Shown: in pieces, positions 25,554 through 39,800 of the stretch
Layout: the number at the start of each line of letters is the position of its first letter
How positions within the stretch are numbered: the stretch's first letter is position 1
DNA from: Numida meleagris
Lineage: Eukaryota > Chordata > Aves > Galliformes > Numididae
Assembly: GCF_002078875.1 (NCBI RefSeq)
Contig: NC_034410.1
Coordinates: forward strand, 82,961,258 to 83,025,257
Direction of reading: 5' to 3'
Length of the DNA: 64,000 nt
The notes under the pieces: generated by a model
Databases searched by the model: none
Told to the model about the DNA's origin: nothing
The model's input: the letters and a program-made list of their open reading frames with translations, nothing else
Translations under genes and position numbers: made by a program

Positions 25554-28500
25554 TGTTTACTTGCTTGTTTGTTTTAAGAAAAAAGACTGGGAGATTTACA
25601 TAGGTTCCACTATATTTATCTGGACCTACAGAAAGACAACACAGCAGCCTTGCAAGTCTGCCACACGGTTTCTTTCCTCCTTCTAAGGGGTTTTTTGTGC
25701 TTCTCTGGAAGAAATATTGGATGATATTGTTGTAACATTCAGCTTTTCATCATAAAAATTTCTAGTTAAAAAAAGGCTATAATTTTCATATAGCAAAGCT
25801 CTCATATAGCTGCAGCATGAAGGCAGCCTGAGAGAGTAAGAGTTTGTAACCAGGAAAACCCACACAATCACACACCTCCTGCTTGAATATTCCTCACTGT
25901 AAATGTGCAGAAGAGCACAGAGCAGCAGAATATTGTGCTGAAGTGCTTTTGGATCTGCTGGTTGAAGAAAGACCTAAAAAGGCAGATGGGGAAAAATCAG
26001 TAGTGCCTGGGAGAAGCAATAGGGCAGAAGAGCTGCTGAGCAGAAGACAATGCAAAAAACTCAAAAGTTACTGATGAGTTATCTCCTGCAGCGTCCACCT
26101 CTGCTTTCAAAGAGTGATGGACGTTGCATCAGTTAAGGAAAACCCAAAGGCTACCTGGGTTCTGCAGCAGTGGTGACCTCACAGTCATCTAAATGCTTGA
26201 TAGCTGCTGTAATTAGAGATTGTATGTGCTCTAGAAGGTTGGCTACCACAGCATAAGTCAAGATGAGAAAAACGAATGAGCATAGAAACAGCTCTAGCTC
26301 ACACCTCCCTGCCTTATTCACAGAAAGCAAATCTTGGCCCCCAGTAATGTGCCAAAAGGGAGGGAAGAGAGCAGAGACTATGTTTGTACAGCTGGCACAA
26401 TGCATCCAGACAAGTTAGTTATCTAAGGCAGCCTGTAATACTGTTTCTGAAAGCAGACAGAGGTCTAATGTGGCACCAGTTCTTCGACATGGGATGACCA
26501 AGAAAGGGTTGGGTTTCCTCCATTCGCATCCAACCTGGCACACCTACCAGTGACACCTGCAAAGACTAAAGGAGGGGAATGCATCCTGCGGACTGCAGAA
26601 ATGCTGATGTTTGCTCTTTGGATAGCACAGTAGCGTCAGTACTGGCAAAGAGAAAAAAACGTAGCTTCTCAAAGCAAAACATTTTGTTTCTTAACATCCT
26701 GACTAACAAAAAAAATCAAGTGTCTGCTCAAGACCTGAGGCAAAAAACTCCACTTTTTTCAAGTTATTTTACTACCACAGTGCTGGAGTCTCCCTGGGCT
26801 CTTGCTGAGACACTGCTGTGCAGGCTCAGGCAGCACTGTGCTTTCAAACTGACAAGTGAAGGAGATTCTTGGGCTGAGTCCCAGACCCACCGATAAGCCA
26901 GGGGTACAACAAAGCATGTGAGGAGCTGTTAGATCAGGCAGCCTCTGAGATCTCTTCCTTCCCCGGAAACTTAGCTTATAGCCAGGGAAGAACACGAGAA
27001 CATGGAGGTGACCCCACAGCCACCCTTCTGATTACAGCTGGCCATTGGCTGGGCTTTCCAGGGACTGTTTTCTTGGAGCCTTGAGCCAGCCTAGTTCCAC
27101 TGGTAGAAGTTAAGGCATTTCAGTAAGTGACAGCTGTAAAACCTGCTATCTGAGGAAACCCATACTGCTTTAAGGAAGGTTCTGCAATTAGAAGAGACAC
27201 AGGGATCTTCAGGGTACCAAGCGGAGAGTACAACTCCTGTCTTGGTGACAGTCCTGGTGACAGGGGTCCCTCCCAGGCACCAAGGGAGCATCAGCAGCCC
27301 CTGAAGTCATCAGATAGGGCTGGCTGCAAGCAAAGCTGCAGGGAAACCTGTCATATTTCCATTGCTTTTTAAGGTTGAGCATATGTCCCCTCTTAAGTAC
27401 CAAAGTGATACATGCAGCAGAAACAGATTAGAGCAACAGCTTGCTCCAGCCCAGCTTTGTTTTGCTCTGCTCACTGGAACCGGTTGTGCTGGCATCTGGG
27501 CTGTCTCCTGGATGGTGGGGGAGGAAAGAGGAAGGATGAAGGGGGGTGGAAAATCAGTTAGTGAATGTCAAGAACCCGCCTTAGGTGAAACATTCACCTA
27601 GGAGTCCAACCAGGAGAGGAAAAGCAAAGGAGTAGGAGGGGGAACGCAGAGGCCATCTCTTTTCCCCAAGGGACTTCAAAATTCATACCAATCCGGGAGC
27701 ATGTGCCCACAGCCCATGCACTGCTGGGCAGTTAATTAAGGAAATGGCAGTGCAATTTTTGCTGTAATTGCTGCTCTGGATGAGCTTTGTTCACTGCATT
27801 TCTCTCTCAAACTGCTGTTTGCATAAGTGTTTCAACCAGCTTGATTTCCAGTGCACTTATTAATGTTAAGACATATATAAATGCTCCTTCTATGGCATCT
27901 AAGAGCGTATACCCAGTTTGAAGGAAATAATTTTTTCGTTTCTAAGGTTTTCAGTGCTTTCAGGTCTAACCCATTGTGCAAGGAGATAAAAAGGAGAGTT
28001 TTACAAGGCAGTGTATTCCCAGGTAAATTTAATACTCATTAGCCTTTCTGATTACTGACTAAACAACTTGCTTAAGCGCTGGTCATAGATCTATGGTGTT
28101 GCCTGGATTTATTTTAGCTGTGCACATTTAGGATCAGCTGCTGTGAGTTGCAGATACAGTTGAGTCACTGTGCCATTGCTTGTCAGAGCACCGTGTACGT
28201 AGCTCAGGCTTCGATATTGCATTTCTCCCTTGGGGTCTGGCAAGGAAGAATTTCAAGAGGGCAGAAGATAAATTTCTAACCCAGTAGAAAGTGTTTGATG
28301 AAAAAGTCACATTGTTCACATTTTTTGTGGAAAATGAGATGGGAGTGGGGAAGAAAAACTAATGCTGAAGTGATTTCAGATCGTAGAGCCACCAAGGGCC
28401 TGATAAGAGCTGTGGTTTGTTGCTTCTGAGCCCACCTTTGCCTGCACAGGGGATTGCCAGCCATGGTAGGCCAGGACTGCTGGGCAGGAGGAGCCCTGCT

Positions 28501-30344
28501 GCTCCCTGTAGGCTGTGCCAGGGGAAGGAGGATGCCTGGTGAAGCCTAAAATACACGTTGGGAAGTGTTATGACATCTGAATTGACTAAAAAGCATTATT
28601 TGTGTTGGTTGTGATTTTCTACCATAAAAATTCCTTACTCCTGTGGCTGGAAAGGCTTTCCATGAGCACTGCAAAAACTCATTTTGCCAACAACAATGTC
28701 AGTAGAAATAATTAGGGTCAGTTTTCGTAACACCAACTTGCACTTCCAGAACAATGAAGCAAAATAATCTTCCTGTCTTACTCAAAAGGCCAGGCACACC
28801 TCGAGTTGGAGCTCAAATTGTTGGTGTTGCACAGATCTGATCTGCTCATTGCTTTGCCACTGGCACAGGGGGAAGTTGTGTTGGAGTGCCAAAGTCACCG
28901 CACGCCCTACCAAACTCCCTCCTTAAAAGAGAGGGATGGTCACTGCAGAAATCCGTCATTATGGTCCTTGGATTCATTAGGAGGAGCAAACTGGTATGGC
29001 AAAAGAATCATTAAAACAAGAAAATCTGATACGAAAGCCAAGCAGGCCCAAACTGCTAAGAGATCACTCAGGAGAGCCTGGTGATGCAGCCTTCCATCAA
29101 AGTAACCAGGTTCTCCAAATGCTATTATCTTAATTCTTTTTCAAGAAGAGGATAAAATGCCACAGTGAAATATTTTACTTCAAGCTAATGTATGCTGCAG
29201 GCTGCAAGGTAAAAGAAAAGTGCTCCATGAATTTGCAATAACCTTCTTCAGAGACTTCTTAGTTCTTATGTCAAGACACCGTGAAGAGAAATAGGTTAAA
29301 TAATGAAAATATGGAGAACCACTATCTTCACTTCTCTCTGCTGGGAGGCCTTAATACTGCTGTGCAGTGCTCAGGACCAAATGCAGCAGCTGCCTGGTTT
29401 TTCTCTGCCCGCTGCATCGCTGGTGCTCTGCTCATCAGCCCCACGGGGTTTGGTCTGTCCTCAGCAAACAGCAGCAAAGGTGCTGAAGGGAGCACGGGAG
29501 TCTCACTGGGAGTCATCATTAAGCTAACGTTGTGCTCTTGCAAAATCAAGTCCCATGTGCCAGTTAGTTGGCTGGAAGTCTCACATGACGAGGGCATGTC
29601 CAGCCATCCGCTCTGTGCTTATTCAGAGGATTGGGTGAAGGAATCTCAAGCTCGCTCTCTCTCTCGCTTTTTTTTTTTTTTTTATGAAATAGTAGGTGCA
29701 GAGCTTGGAGGTACTCAGGGAGGAAGTTCTGTCCCCCTTCCCCCTTCCCTAAACTACCATCAACATAAACATAGTTTCCCTGACTCACTGGCACACACAG
29801 ATGCTTCTCCTCACCATTCTCACCAGAATCTCTCTGTGTTCCAGAGAATGCGGCCCTGAACACAGAGTGGAAAGCAAGCTAACAGCATTGTTCCTACCAC
29901 AGATTTGACCATAAAAAAGAATCTCCATGGAATGAGAGAGTTGTTAGCAGCATTTTTTCTTTTTCTCAAATATAACTTAAGCAACACTTGGTGGAAAATT
30001 TTCCTTTAAAAGGAAATTTATCAGCTGAAAAAGAACCAAAGTAACTGACTACAAGGTAATTACAATTTCAAAAGCTTGTTATGTGACACATGTGATAAGT
30101 ATTATGAGAAAAGTTTATAGCTGCGTAGGAAGAGCTAACAAGGAAACAAGAATTATGTTCTTTGGTGTATCAATGAATTACTTTATTTTTATGTTCTGCT
30201 TTTACTCTGGCAGGACTCAAGGATAAATATATTACAAACTTCATTCAGTAAGGAAAATGAGCAAAGAAGCATGGGACACACTGGAGGTGTGCTAAAGGTC
30301 ATGGTCATCCAACAATGGGTAGACACCATTAGGCAGACAGCTTC

Positions 30345-30370
<26 letters not shown>
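30345..30370. repeat. Poly-T tract (26)
   Basis: Longest homopolymer in the window. It lies just before the degraded LINE remnant; no target-site duplication was identified. Confidence 0.95.
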
Positions 30371-30375
<5 letters not shown>

Positions 30376-30429
30376 GATAGCCTTTTACTTTCCCAGCAGA
30401 ATGTTATAAAGCAGACAAGAAGATCAAGA

Positions 30430-31295
30430 TCTTGCTAGAATATGACGGTAACGATTTTCTGGAAAGTTAAAGGGAAATGGGAGTTGGGAAAGCTGGGTAG
30501 CTCCCTATGTTAATGATATTGACAGCACATGCACGAGCTATGCCAGTGAGGAGGAAGCATAATTTGGCTCTGTAAGAAACTCTGCAAAAGCCTGAAACTT
30601 ACAAATATGAACATTAGGAAATAGATTAAGTTATTCAAGAAAAACACAACAGATGAGCATGAATATATATGGGTAAATCAAAGGCCAAGAAACAAGACAG
30701 GCCCAGAGAACAGTAATCTTAACAGGAAAGGATGTAAATCAATATGTTAAGCACAATAATCACGACCATTTCTCAGTGATCAGGGAAGGGAGCAACCAGT
30801 GCTGAGGAGCAGAGCAGTTAATGCCTCTCTGCTTCAGTCTTCACCAAGAAGGATCCAGCAAGAGCATGGATGGGTAGGAGAATAATGCCCAGGAGTGGGG
30901 CATAACTGCCAAGACGGCTCCAGAAGAGGAGTGAGACAATGAGTACACTGGGAAGGCAGAAAACGCCTAAGCTTATCTAACCGGCTATTCCCAAAGAAAT
31001 ACACCCAGGCTGCTCTTCAGAGAGAGAACCACTAGAACTTTGATTGAACACTTGGGAGAAAGCATGGCACAATAGGAAAGAGACAAGCAAGATGTTTATA
31101 CTAAAAAAAAAAAAATAATAATAGTCAAAATGTTTGAGGATAATAGAGTAAATAGTTTTGATTTCAATTCCTAGAAAAGCACTGGAACAAATTTCTAATT
31201 CTATGTGAAAATGCAGAAAGCAGCCAAGATACAAGCAACCACCACCACCAACTCACTGAAAATCACATCAAATAAACCTAGCTTTCAATGCATTA
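30430..31295 (+). mobile_element. Old degraded LINE (CR1-like) remnant
   Basis: Scattered matches in one orientation suggest a LINE reverse-transcriptase region: GCTTCAGTCTTCACCAAGAA near 30832, then GCACTGGAACAAATTTCTAA near 31178 and AAAATCACATCAAATAAACC near 31259, in the order expected of old amniote CR1-family copies (TGGAACAAAT, then a GTCAAACCAACCTAATAGC-like block). No intact frame remains. The boundaries are approximate, and a search against a repeat library is needed to confirm the family. Confidence 0.4.
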
Positions 31296-34200
31296 CCTGT
31301 CTGGGATGTAAAATCTAAGAGTAGATTTTATTTTCATTTCTTCTTAATTTTGCCCAAATGTCACTACTGTTTCCAGCGTGTAAGTCAGGACAGCTGTCTC
31401 TCCAGCCACAGGATCCCAACAAAGTCCTCCTCCTGCCTCCTCGTTGTTGTGGCACACTGCCTGGAAGCCAAGTGAGGCTCATGGGAAGGGCTCTGCCTTC
31501 TGACTTTTCAAATCCTTCTCCATCCCACCACAACCCTTCACTCACTTTAGAAAATGGTTTGTGTGTTCCCCAAATTCAGCTGAGTTTGGAAAGGGGAAAT
31601 GATTAGTCACTGTGGGAAACTGCCCAACCTCAAGGGCCTTCTGGGCTGTGAGTGTCTAATAATGTGTCATGAAATGAAATCTCTTTGATGCTCATTTCTA
31701 TTTATTTTACACTTTCATGGTTGGGATAACCAGAGGAATAAAGCAGCGTACTGGCTCCCTGCTGCAGCAATGGCCCCACAGAATACTTCTTTAAACTGAA
31801 CTGTTAGAGTAAGATTTATACGGTGTCTGGCGTTCACAAACACCAGATGAACATGCACACTCTGTGTGCACATGAAAGCGTACTGCAGTGACATCCAGAG
31901 TTGTTTTAAAAATAATTATCTGCATTAGTCATGGGGCTGAGCAAGGAATATTTTCATGAAGGCAGAGCTGTCAGCCTCAATCCACATGCAGCTGAGCGTG
32001 GGGAGGTGCAGGCAGAGAGCTGATCTATTAAACCAGCTGATAAATACCTTACATCACTCAGCGTGAAACACCAAACGATGAGCTATACCACATATGTGAA
32101 TTAGCTTCTGATTTCATTAGGCGGGAGCCTGTGGTACGTTGTTACTGGCAGGTCAGCAAAGCTCCAGCGCTGCGTAGTTAGACAGGAGATTTCAGCGCCT
32201 GCTTTTGGTGCCACAGGTCTTCAAGGGACTGCTGCAACCTTTTGTACTAAAAAAAATACGTTCATGAGCTGTTAGAAATGAATACCTCCTCCTCCAAATT
32301 TTGCTAAGCGTTCCCTCATCTAGATTAGTCTCTCAAGCTAAAAGATCCACGATAGCTGCCACAAATGAAATACTGCAACAAAAGGCACTTTTCCCATGAT
32401 ATTTCTGATCACGTCAGAAGAACCTTCATAAAAAGCGCCACGTATCCAGCCAACCTTCAGTGTCTTTATCAGGACAGATGTGTTGACACACACCAAAGGC
32501 CCCCTGGGTTGTACCCAGTACCAGGAGGGACAGCGCAAGTGGCAGGTGGTCTTGGTTACAGTAAGTGATGGGAGGGATATACCAGAGGAAGATGGGGACA
32601 CGGGGAAGCTGTGGTCCAGAAATCCAGGTCTTGCAAATTATTAAAAGGCAGAAAATCATTGGTTAGGTTCCTCTTCTCCTAACCATCCCCATCTCATTAC
32701 CTGGGCCCAGCGCACCAATCCTCTCTTCTCAACAAAACCAACCCTTACGATGGACAACCATCAGTCACCGTAAAACCCAAACTGACCTCAGGTTTCCAAT
32801 TGCCCCACCCCCAACACAAAACAGAAAAACAACCAACCTTTTCAACCAAAGCTTTGAATTATCCCCTTTTCCTTTAGCAACCACCTACAACCCACATACA
32901 GAGCTGGTGGCTGCACTGCAGACGCCATCTGTTCCAGCACAACACCGACTCACCCACTTCTGCCCACTCGCCACGACCAGAATTTAGCACTGCATGCTGT
33001 GTGTGCAGGGGAGGCACATGTGTTGCAAGTGATGGAGGATAACAACCAGGATAAGGAAGGGGCAGCCACTGCTACTGTTGGGAGGATGCTGAGTGAGCCG
33101 CGCTTAAAAAATATTCATTCTGGGAGAATGGATTTCACTGTCATGTGAATTGCTTTGTCCTGATGCAGTCTCCCAAACCTACTTCTCGCTTATCACCAGC
33201 AGTAGGCAATAACACAATTAGTTTTATTATGAATCTTCTTCAGTGCAGAACCCCACAAAACATTTTTCCACAAGTAGAACAAGCGTAAGCAAACCTGGGA
33301 GCAGGCATCAGCCCTGGCATCACTCCCAGCACACGAAGAGAACCAGAACTTAGCCTGTATGATCAGACCCTCGATCTGCCACCTCTGCTGGGAATAACTG
33401 CTCTGCACCTCACCTTACCCCTTTGGAAAATGGATATAAATAACTGCATCTCATGCTACGGTAAATCAAACTTTTCTTGGCAACAAGATATTCACAGTAC
33501 TGCATTCACTGGGAGGTTATACAAAAATGCGTTCTCTTTTGCAAAATTTCAGCTCTTACTACCTTTTTGGAGGGGGGCAAACACATACAATGAAAAAGAA
33601 AGCTAACAACTTATTCCAATTGTATTGGAAAAATATTTCTTCTTCTATACAAACTTATAAATAATCAGCACAGTCCCACCAATGTCCTGTTTCCATGAAG
33701 CAACAGGAAGACAGCAGGAACAGATTTTTTGCACAGGGTTTCAAATCTCTTTTCACAAAGCACTCTGCATTATGTGGGATTCCTCTCAAGGCATGGTGCC
33801 AATGCCTTGCTTCCAGTTTCTATGACTTCTTGCTGTACATGGATAAGCCAGGCTCCAAACAATACTGTTCCCTCTGTTGGCACTTGGAAGCTTCAGAAAC
33901 TCTCCCAGTTCACGTGGCTCAGCTTCTGCTCCTAACAGGTCTCCTAACAGCTTGGGGGATTGCTTCTGATCCGTCCTTATGAAGGAAAAGAACTTTACTT
34001 GTTTTCTTACTTAGCGTGATCAAGAGAAGCATATCGTATACCTGCTTCGCTATATCCCATTGTCTGGTTGATTGTGCACAAACACAGTTTTTTGTTTCTG
34101 CTCTGAGCCAGCTTGAAAATAAATCCTTTGGAAGTGGGATTGCATTTAGTAGCTACTTGCACTGCATCCAGCACCCTAACTGTACCAGACACACTTGAGC

Positions 34201-36808
34201 AATAACTGGTTTAGGGAAACAAGACACGATACATCAGTCTGTTTAAATATATGCTGAATGCAAAAAAAAAGCAGTTTATTTTCCCTGTTCCTTGCCTTCT
34301 AAACTCCCTCAGATTCCAGGAAATTCTCTTATTTAGGTGATAACACTTAGCAAAGACCTCAATCTGAATAATCTTGTTGTAATGAAAAGAATCAAATGTC
34401 ACAGCAAGGAAGCAAGTAATACTCAGTGTTAATTGGACAAATAAATCTCTGCATGTATTACAGGAATCTGCAAAAGCAAACACTTTGCATGTAAATAACA
34501 AAATCAGGTGATACACAAATTTTTTCAGTATCTTGGATAATGTTTTTACTTTAGTACAAACATTATGGTGGCATGGATGAAAAAAGCATTCATAATTTAT
34601 ACATTATTTATATTACTTGTATTGCTGCCTTGCTTATAGACCTCTTCTGTTTCAGATTTCGTGTTTGAGAAGTCAAAGTGAATGTACGTCTGCTCTGCTT
34701 TATCTGGAGTTACTATCACTGTTCACTTATATACTCAACAATATATGCTATTATTTTTTTTATCTATATATGCACACACACACATACATATGTATGTTTA
34801 TACATCCCTTTCCTACCCACTCCATAGAGAACGAGTTGGCATGTGGAAGCAATGCAATTTAAGCAGGTCATGAAGACTCCCCTTGTAAATAGGAGTTGCT
34901 AAGGCAGGTTTCTTGGTTACACAGCTCAGGAGCTCTGTTTTCCTATCACTTTGACCAGGCTTGAGTACTCACTGCTGTTTCTGTTAGGCTGAGTAATGGA
35001 AAAATAACAAGACTTGCACCAGGCTGTGAAAGAGCAGCTGGCCTTACAGGAGTGAAGAAACCTTTCCACCCTAAAGGGGTCTCAGTCCTGCCGTGGCACC
35101 TCTGTCACAGGGACTGCAGCTCAATTGCTTGTTTTCCTCCGAGTAAAAATCTAAGGGGAACCAAAGAGGAAGAAGCTCCCTGCAAATCACCATCCAGCTG
35201 CTCCCACAGAAGGCCCAGTCAGGCTCCGGTCCTGTAGGCTTTGTGTGCAGCACCTTGACCGTTCAACTTGTCAATTCTGCCTCTCCCTTGGCTCCTGCTT
35301 TCATCTTCAAAAGCAGCCCCATTGCTTCCCAGTATAAGCAAGAACTCTCGGAGAGGCGGGCTGGTCCCAGCTGGACACTGCAGACAGCCAGAGCCCCCAG
35401 CCCCTTCTCTGCTATCTCATTAGGTGCAGGCAGCACTTCAGATGTGGCAGAGGTGCAATACTACAGAAAACAGCAGGAGTGAATCTCACTGAGAACAAAA
35501 CTGACGCACTTTATTTGAAATGCAGATGTCCTCAGCAGTGAGATTTCTGAGGAATGCTTAAGCAATGAGAGTAGGTTTTCTTGTAATAGCAATTCTCTAA
35601 CTTATAAATATCGCAGATATTTATACAGATCAGAGCTGAGGATCCACGCATTCAAAAGGGACAAGAAATGGCTCTGTTGGTTGGAAGGAATAACAAATCA
35701 ATTTTAAAGAAGAACTCACTGGTCTCAAAGCTCAGAGCAAGTCCTGACAACACAAGCCTGGGTTTGGAATCATATGCAAGCAGGTGAAATGCTCTCCTTT
35801 TGTCTCAAATATCCTCCAAAAGACTCTTCCCCATTCTACTCTGCTACAAGTCGTGAAGACATTGCTACATGTTTCTGTAAGCTGTTTCATATGAATCTTC
35901 AGCAAAACCTCTATCTTGTTATAGCTTGTTCTGCATCTATGAGAGATTCCAGCCTGCATCAATATCCCATGTCCTCAGTGCCCAGATGGGTGGCTTTGGC
36001 CTTGCGCTTTCTTTCACCAAGATTTCATTGAATTCATAGCTCCATCAGGATTGTTCTGAAGGATTATTGGCCTCAAGCTTAAAAAGACTAATTTGTAGGC
36101 AGAACCATCTCTTGTCAATTGGAAGAAGTGCTTACTAACAGCTATCCCAGTTCTTAACCAAATCCCAAACAAAATTTAAGGTCAACGCTCCACCCATCTG
36201 GTAGTGTTGGATCCAATTTTCAGTCTATTTTCTAGTTTGAAATCCAAAAACTTTTATTTTACACACACACATAAAAGGAAATAATTCAACAACAGTACCA
36301 CTGGGCTCCACTTTGTTGTGAAAACATGATGATAACTCTGGAGCACTAGCAGGTGTAGAACAGACAGCAACTTGGCTCTGGGAGCATGTGAGGGACTGGG
36401 AATCCCAAACGGAAGGGCAGTCTGCACATTTTATACGCAGCAGCAAAAAATAAAATCTAAGCTTAACATAAACAATTGTGTCTGTGGCCTTACATGTCCT
36501 GAGTACAAAGCCTCAGCGGTCTAATTAGTCAAGACAATTCTTCTTTATTAAAAGTGTTGAAAGTAGAATATCCCTCCAAATGTTAGGCTTACTTGGTTGC
36601 TTTACTTCCCCAGCAAGCTCTTTATGACAAATTACACATTATCTATGTAGAGCAGACAGTTCCCATACGGGATTTCTTGCTTAGATAAAATTCAAGGTGC
36701 AACCATGTGTGATTTTTTTAAAGGAATTGGAAAGGTCACCAAGTTTTTCATGCAGCTCTTAATGATTCCTTGAATCAAGTCACAGTAAAACCATACAGCC
36801 AAAAATGC

Positions 36809-36835
36809 TTTATTTCACTATCACAATGCTTTATT
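36809..36835 (-). terminator. Paired AATAAA polyadenylation signal
   Basis: On the minus strand AATAAAGC occurs twice, at 36830-36835 and 36809-36814 (hexamer coordinates), inside a short near-repeat. Bases 36785-36806 read on the minus strand are T/G-rich (TTTTTGGCTGTATGG), as expected of a downstream element. This is the best polyadenylation context found below the PTPN3 stop. Cleavage would be near 36790. Confidence 0.5.
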
Positions 36836-39800
36836 TAACCGAGGAGCATAAAACGGTGGCTGTAATGTTCTTGTCCAAAACAGTTCCAAATCCCAAGGAA
36901 ACTATACTTAAATCATTAATCAATACTTTATTCCTCTAAAAATAATAAAAAAAGAGAATGATACATTCATCTCAGCAGGTGTCTATATCTTTAACAATAA
37001 ATTAACTTTGTAATATCAACATAAATTTACATTCCAAATGATTTAGAAGAAAAGCACAACTTGGGACACAAAACAAACTCTTTCCTTACCTTCCAAGTAC
37101 ATCAAATACATTCTCCTATTCCTTCAATGCACTGGCACCTAAGGTCTCAGAAGAAACCAAACAGTGGTATAAAACCATCACCGAATAAAAAGACACATTA
37201 AAACAGACATATCACTGCATGGATATTATCTCCTGAGGTTTTTCTACATCTCTAACAAAAACATTAATTGAACATACACAGAAAGGCAAACGTAGTGACT
37301 ACAATGGTGGAATCTTTTGCAAAACTTTCAAAAAACTGCTTTGGCTTTCTCCAATGTTACGTAATTTACTCCAGTACTATTAAGTGCGTTTCCCTCTCAG
37401 TTGCAATGAAGGTCACTTTTAAACACTGCCTCATTGGTTATTATGAATGCCCAACGATTTTTACCGTTGAAAGGACTGTCCCCTTTATTTATCTAGCATC
37501 TCTCTATTAAGGTTACACAATGAAGTGTGAAAACCCCTATAAATTACATTTAGCACTCACTGCACAGGTTTCTGGAATATAAGCATCGATACTTGTCATT
37601 TAGTTTGCAAAATCTGGATTTGAAATATATTCGAGCACATATACCAATTCCCCACCTAATTTCTACATACAGTGACTTAATTTCTTTTAAAAATTAGGGG
37701 AGAAACAGTTGTGCCAGATTTTCTTTCATGTATGCTAAGCTCTGAATTAGAAGGGCACCGATGAAGAATAACTCAACTGCTATAACACTAAACTGCCACC
37801 TAATTAAGGCAAATGAAGCCCACAAAGAACTAACATCATTGGGTTGACTTTTTTTCTCTCCTCTTTGGAGGGAGAAAAGACTTGACTGATACTGCAAAGT
37901 TATTACACCTGATCTTCCTGTAAACAAGACTGCTCAGGATAGATAATGCAGCACAACACCACAAAGGTCAATGCAGGTTGCTGATTTACTGAGGGAGGAC
38001 TTCATCACATGTCCCCAGAAAGGAGGAAAGAAGCCCTTCCTCCTTCCATCCTGCAACAAAGATTTTGGGAGCAGGACAGCCACCAACCCTCTGCAGGAAG
38101 TTGAGAAATTTATCAGGCAGTTGGGTCAATGCTGGTTTTTCTGTGCTTTAGTGGCAACACTGCTTACTAGTTGAGAACTAGTTTGGTTTATGTCTACATA
38201 AAATGCAGTCACAGAAAATAAAGGACACTCTCTTCAAGGTTTTTTCTTTTTTTCTTTTTTAAATATGTTTGTTTTGTATGGATTTTAATAAACAGGCCTA
38301 TCTTTTCACTGAAAAAAAATCCAGACTTTTTTTTATGTATTGATTTCATTTTAATACAAGAGGATGCCCTGATGCTTGAAGAGCGAGTTACACAGACCTC
38401 CTATCAGGAAAACAGCCATTCAGCAGTAAGCTGATAGAAATATGATGACAGACTGATTTCAGTTGGTAACTGATGTTATATTATGGCTCTAACTGACCTA
38501 GAGAAGTGTGTTTCCTGTTAGCACGCATGGCGACCTCACTAGTAACCCACCCCCATTCGAGCTCCATATACACCACAGAAAAAGACACTAAATGAAAGCA
38601 ACCAAAATCATTTTTGGAAGAAAAAGATTTCAGTTTTCTTTAATGTTATTTAAAAACACAGAGCAGTGAGGAATAAATTCACCTTGTAATTCTTCTCTGG
38701 GTCAGTATGAGAAAAACAAAATCCCACAAACAGCAAGGTTTTTAACTGAACAAACAGTTCCAAGAGAAATGATGCATTTAGAACATAGAAAAGTATTCCA
38801 CAGAGGGGGAGAAAAAAAACCCAACATTTTCCACTCTTACCTTAACCATTAAAAACATTTTCTTCCTTACATTTTTTTTTTTTTAAATAAAAACAGATAT
38901 TGTCAGTGTAGAAGAAAACATCTCCTACATAGTCTTTCAAACTACATTTACCATTTTTATCAGTGTTACTCAGCACTGTTCAAACTCCTCAAGGAGCAGC
39001 TGAGCTCTGGCAGGTCCCAGCACCACATAGCACCTTCTGCAGGTACAGGTAATGTCACTTCGTAAGCAACAGCAGCATCCTCGGGCCTGTCTATGACAGA
39101 CCCTGCTTTGCAGCTGTGGGAAACCTGAAAGTATCTGATAAGGCAGAGCAATGACAACTCAAGAAATTATATCACGAAAGCCAAGAAAAAGGAAACTGAG
39201 TAACACTGAGCAAGACTCAAAAACTGCGGCTAAGCTCAAAAGAGTACACAGTCTAAAACTCTTATCCAAGTAGTCTGCAACAAAGTCAGGAAGGTCTAAA
39301 AAGGCCCATCCTGCTCCCCATTCCTAGAGCCACCTCTCAAGATGAACGTGACAATTTTTATTTCCTTATTTATTTTGAAGTCAACAGCTACAGGTGTCTT
39401 AACTGCAGCCCAAAACAAACAGTGTCAGTAGTCCACAGATTTTGCTTTTTCCATTATATTCTTGGCCCTCAACTGCTGCTCTTTACCAATGACTGAATCA
39501 GAGCTCTACTGTGAAAGAGGTGAGTTGGAAAAGGGATAAATCTATCAAAACCATGTGCTATTATTCCTTCGCAGTAGGAGAAATTTCTTTTTGCCTTAAG
39601 ACAAGTTGCAGTGACTGTGGATACTATTGTTTGAAGCTCGTACAGCTACTGAACAACGGAAACATTAAGTATGTTAAAGCATGCTAAAACTAAACCACGT
39701 TGCATTAAATTGCTATATTTAAACTGTTAATATAATGCTATTGTTAAAACAGACAGTCATCTGAGATGGCTTAACACTATCAGTGTCAGAAATTAAATGC

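Larger units (their letters stand above)
25554..36785. other. Intergenic, no gene recognised
   Basis: Besides the LINE remnant at 30.4-31.3 kb it holds T16 (29668-29683, after a short CT run), T26 (30345-30370) and chance frames. The longest frame is 192 codons (29281-29859, plus) and runs through the poly-T as poly-Phe. Stretches at about 27720-27890 and 31900-32160 look like possible conserved non-coding elements, with TTAATTAA, TAATT and ATTAG-type motifs. Confidence 0.6.

Noticed and set aside
29281..29859. Longest open frame in the window (192 codons, plus)
   Set aside because: Runs through a T16 tract as poly-Phe, has overlapping frames on the other strand, and shows no domain, signal or splice context; chance frame.
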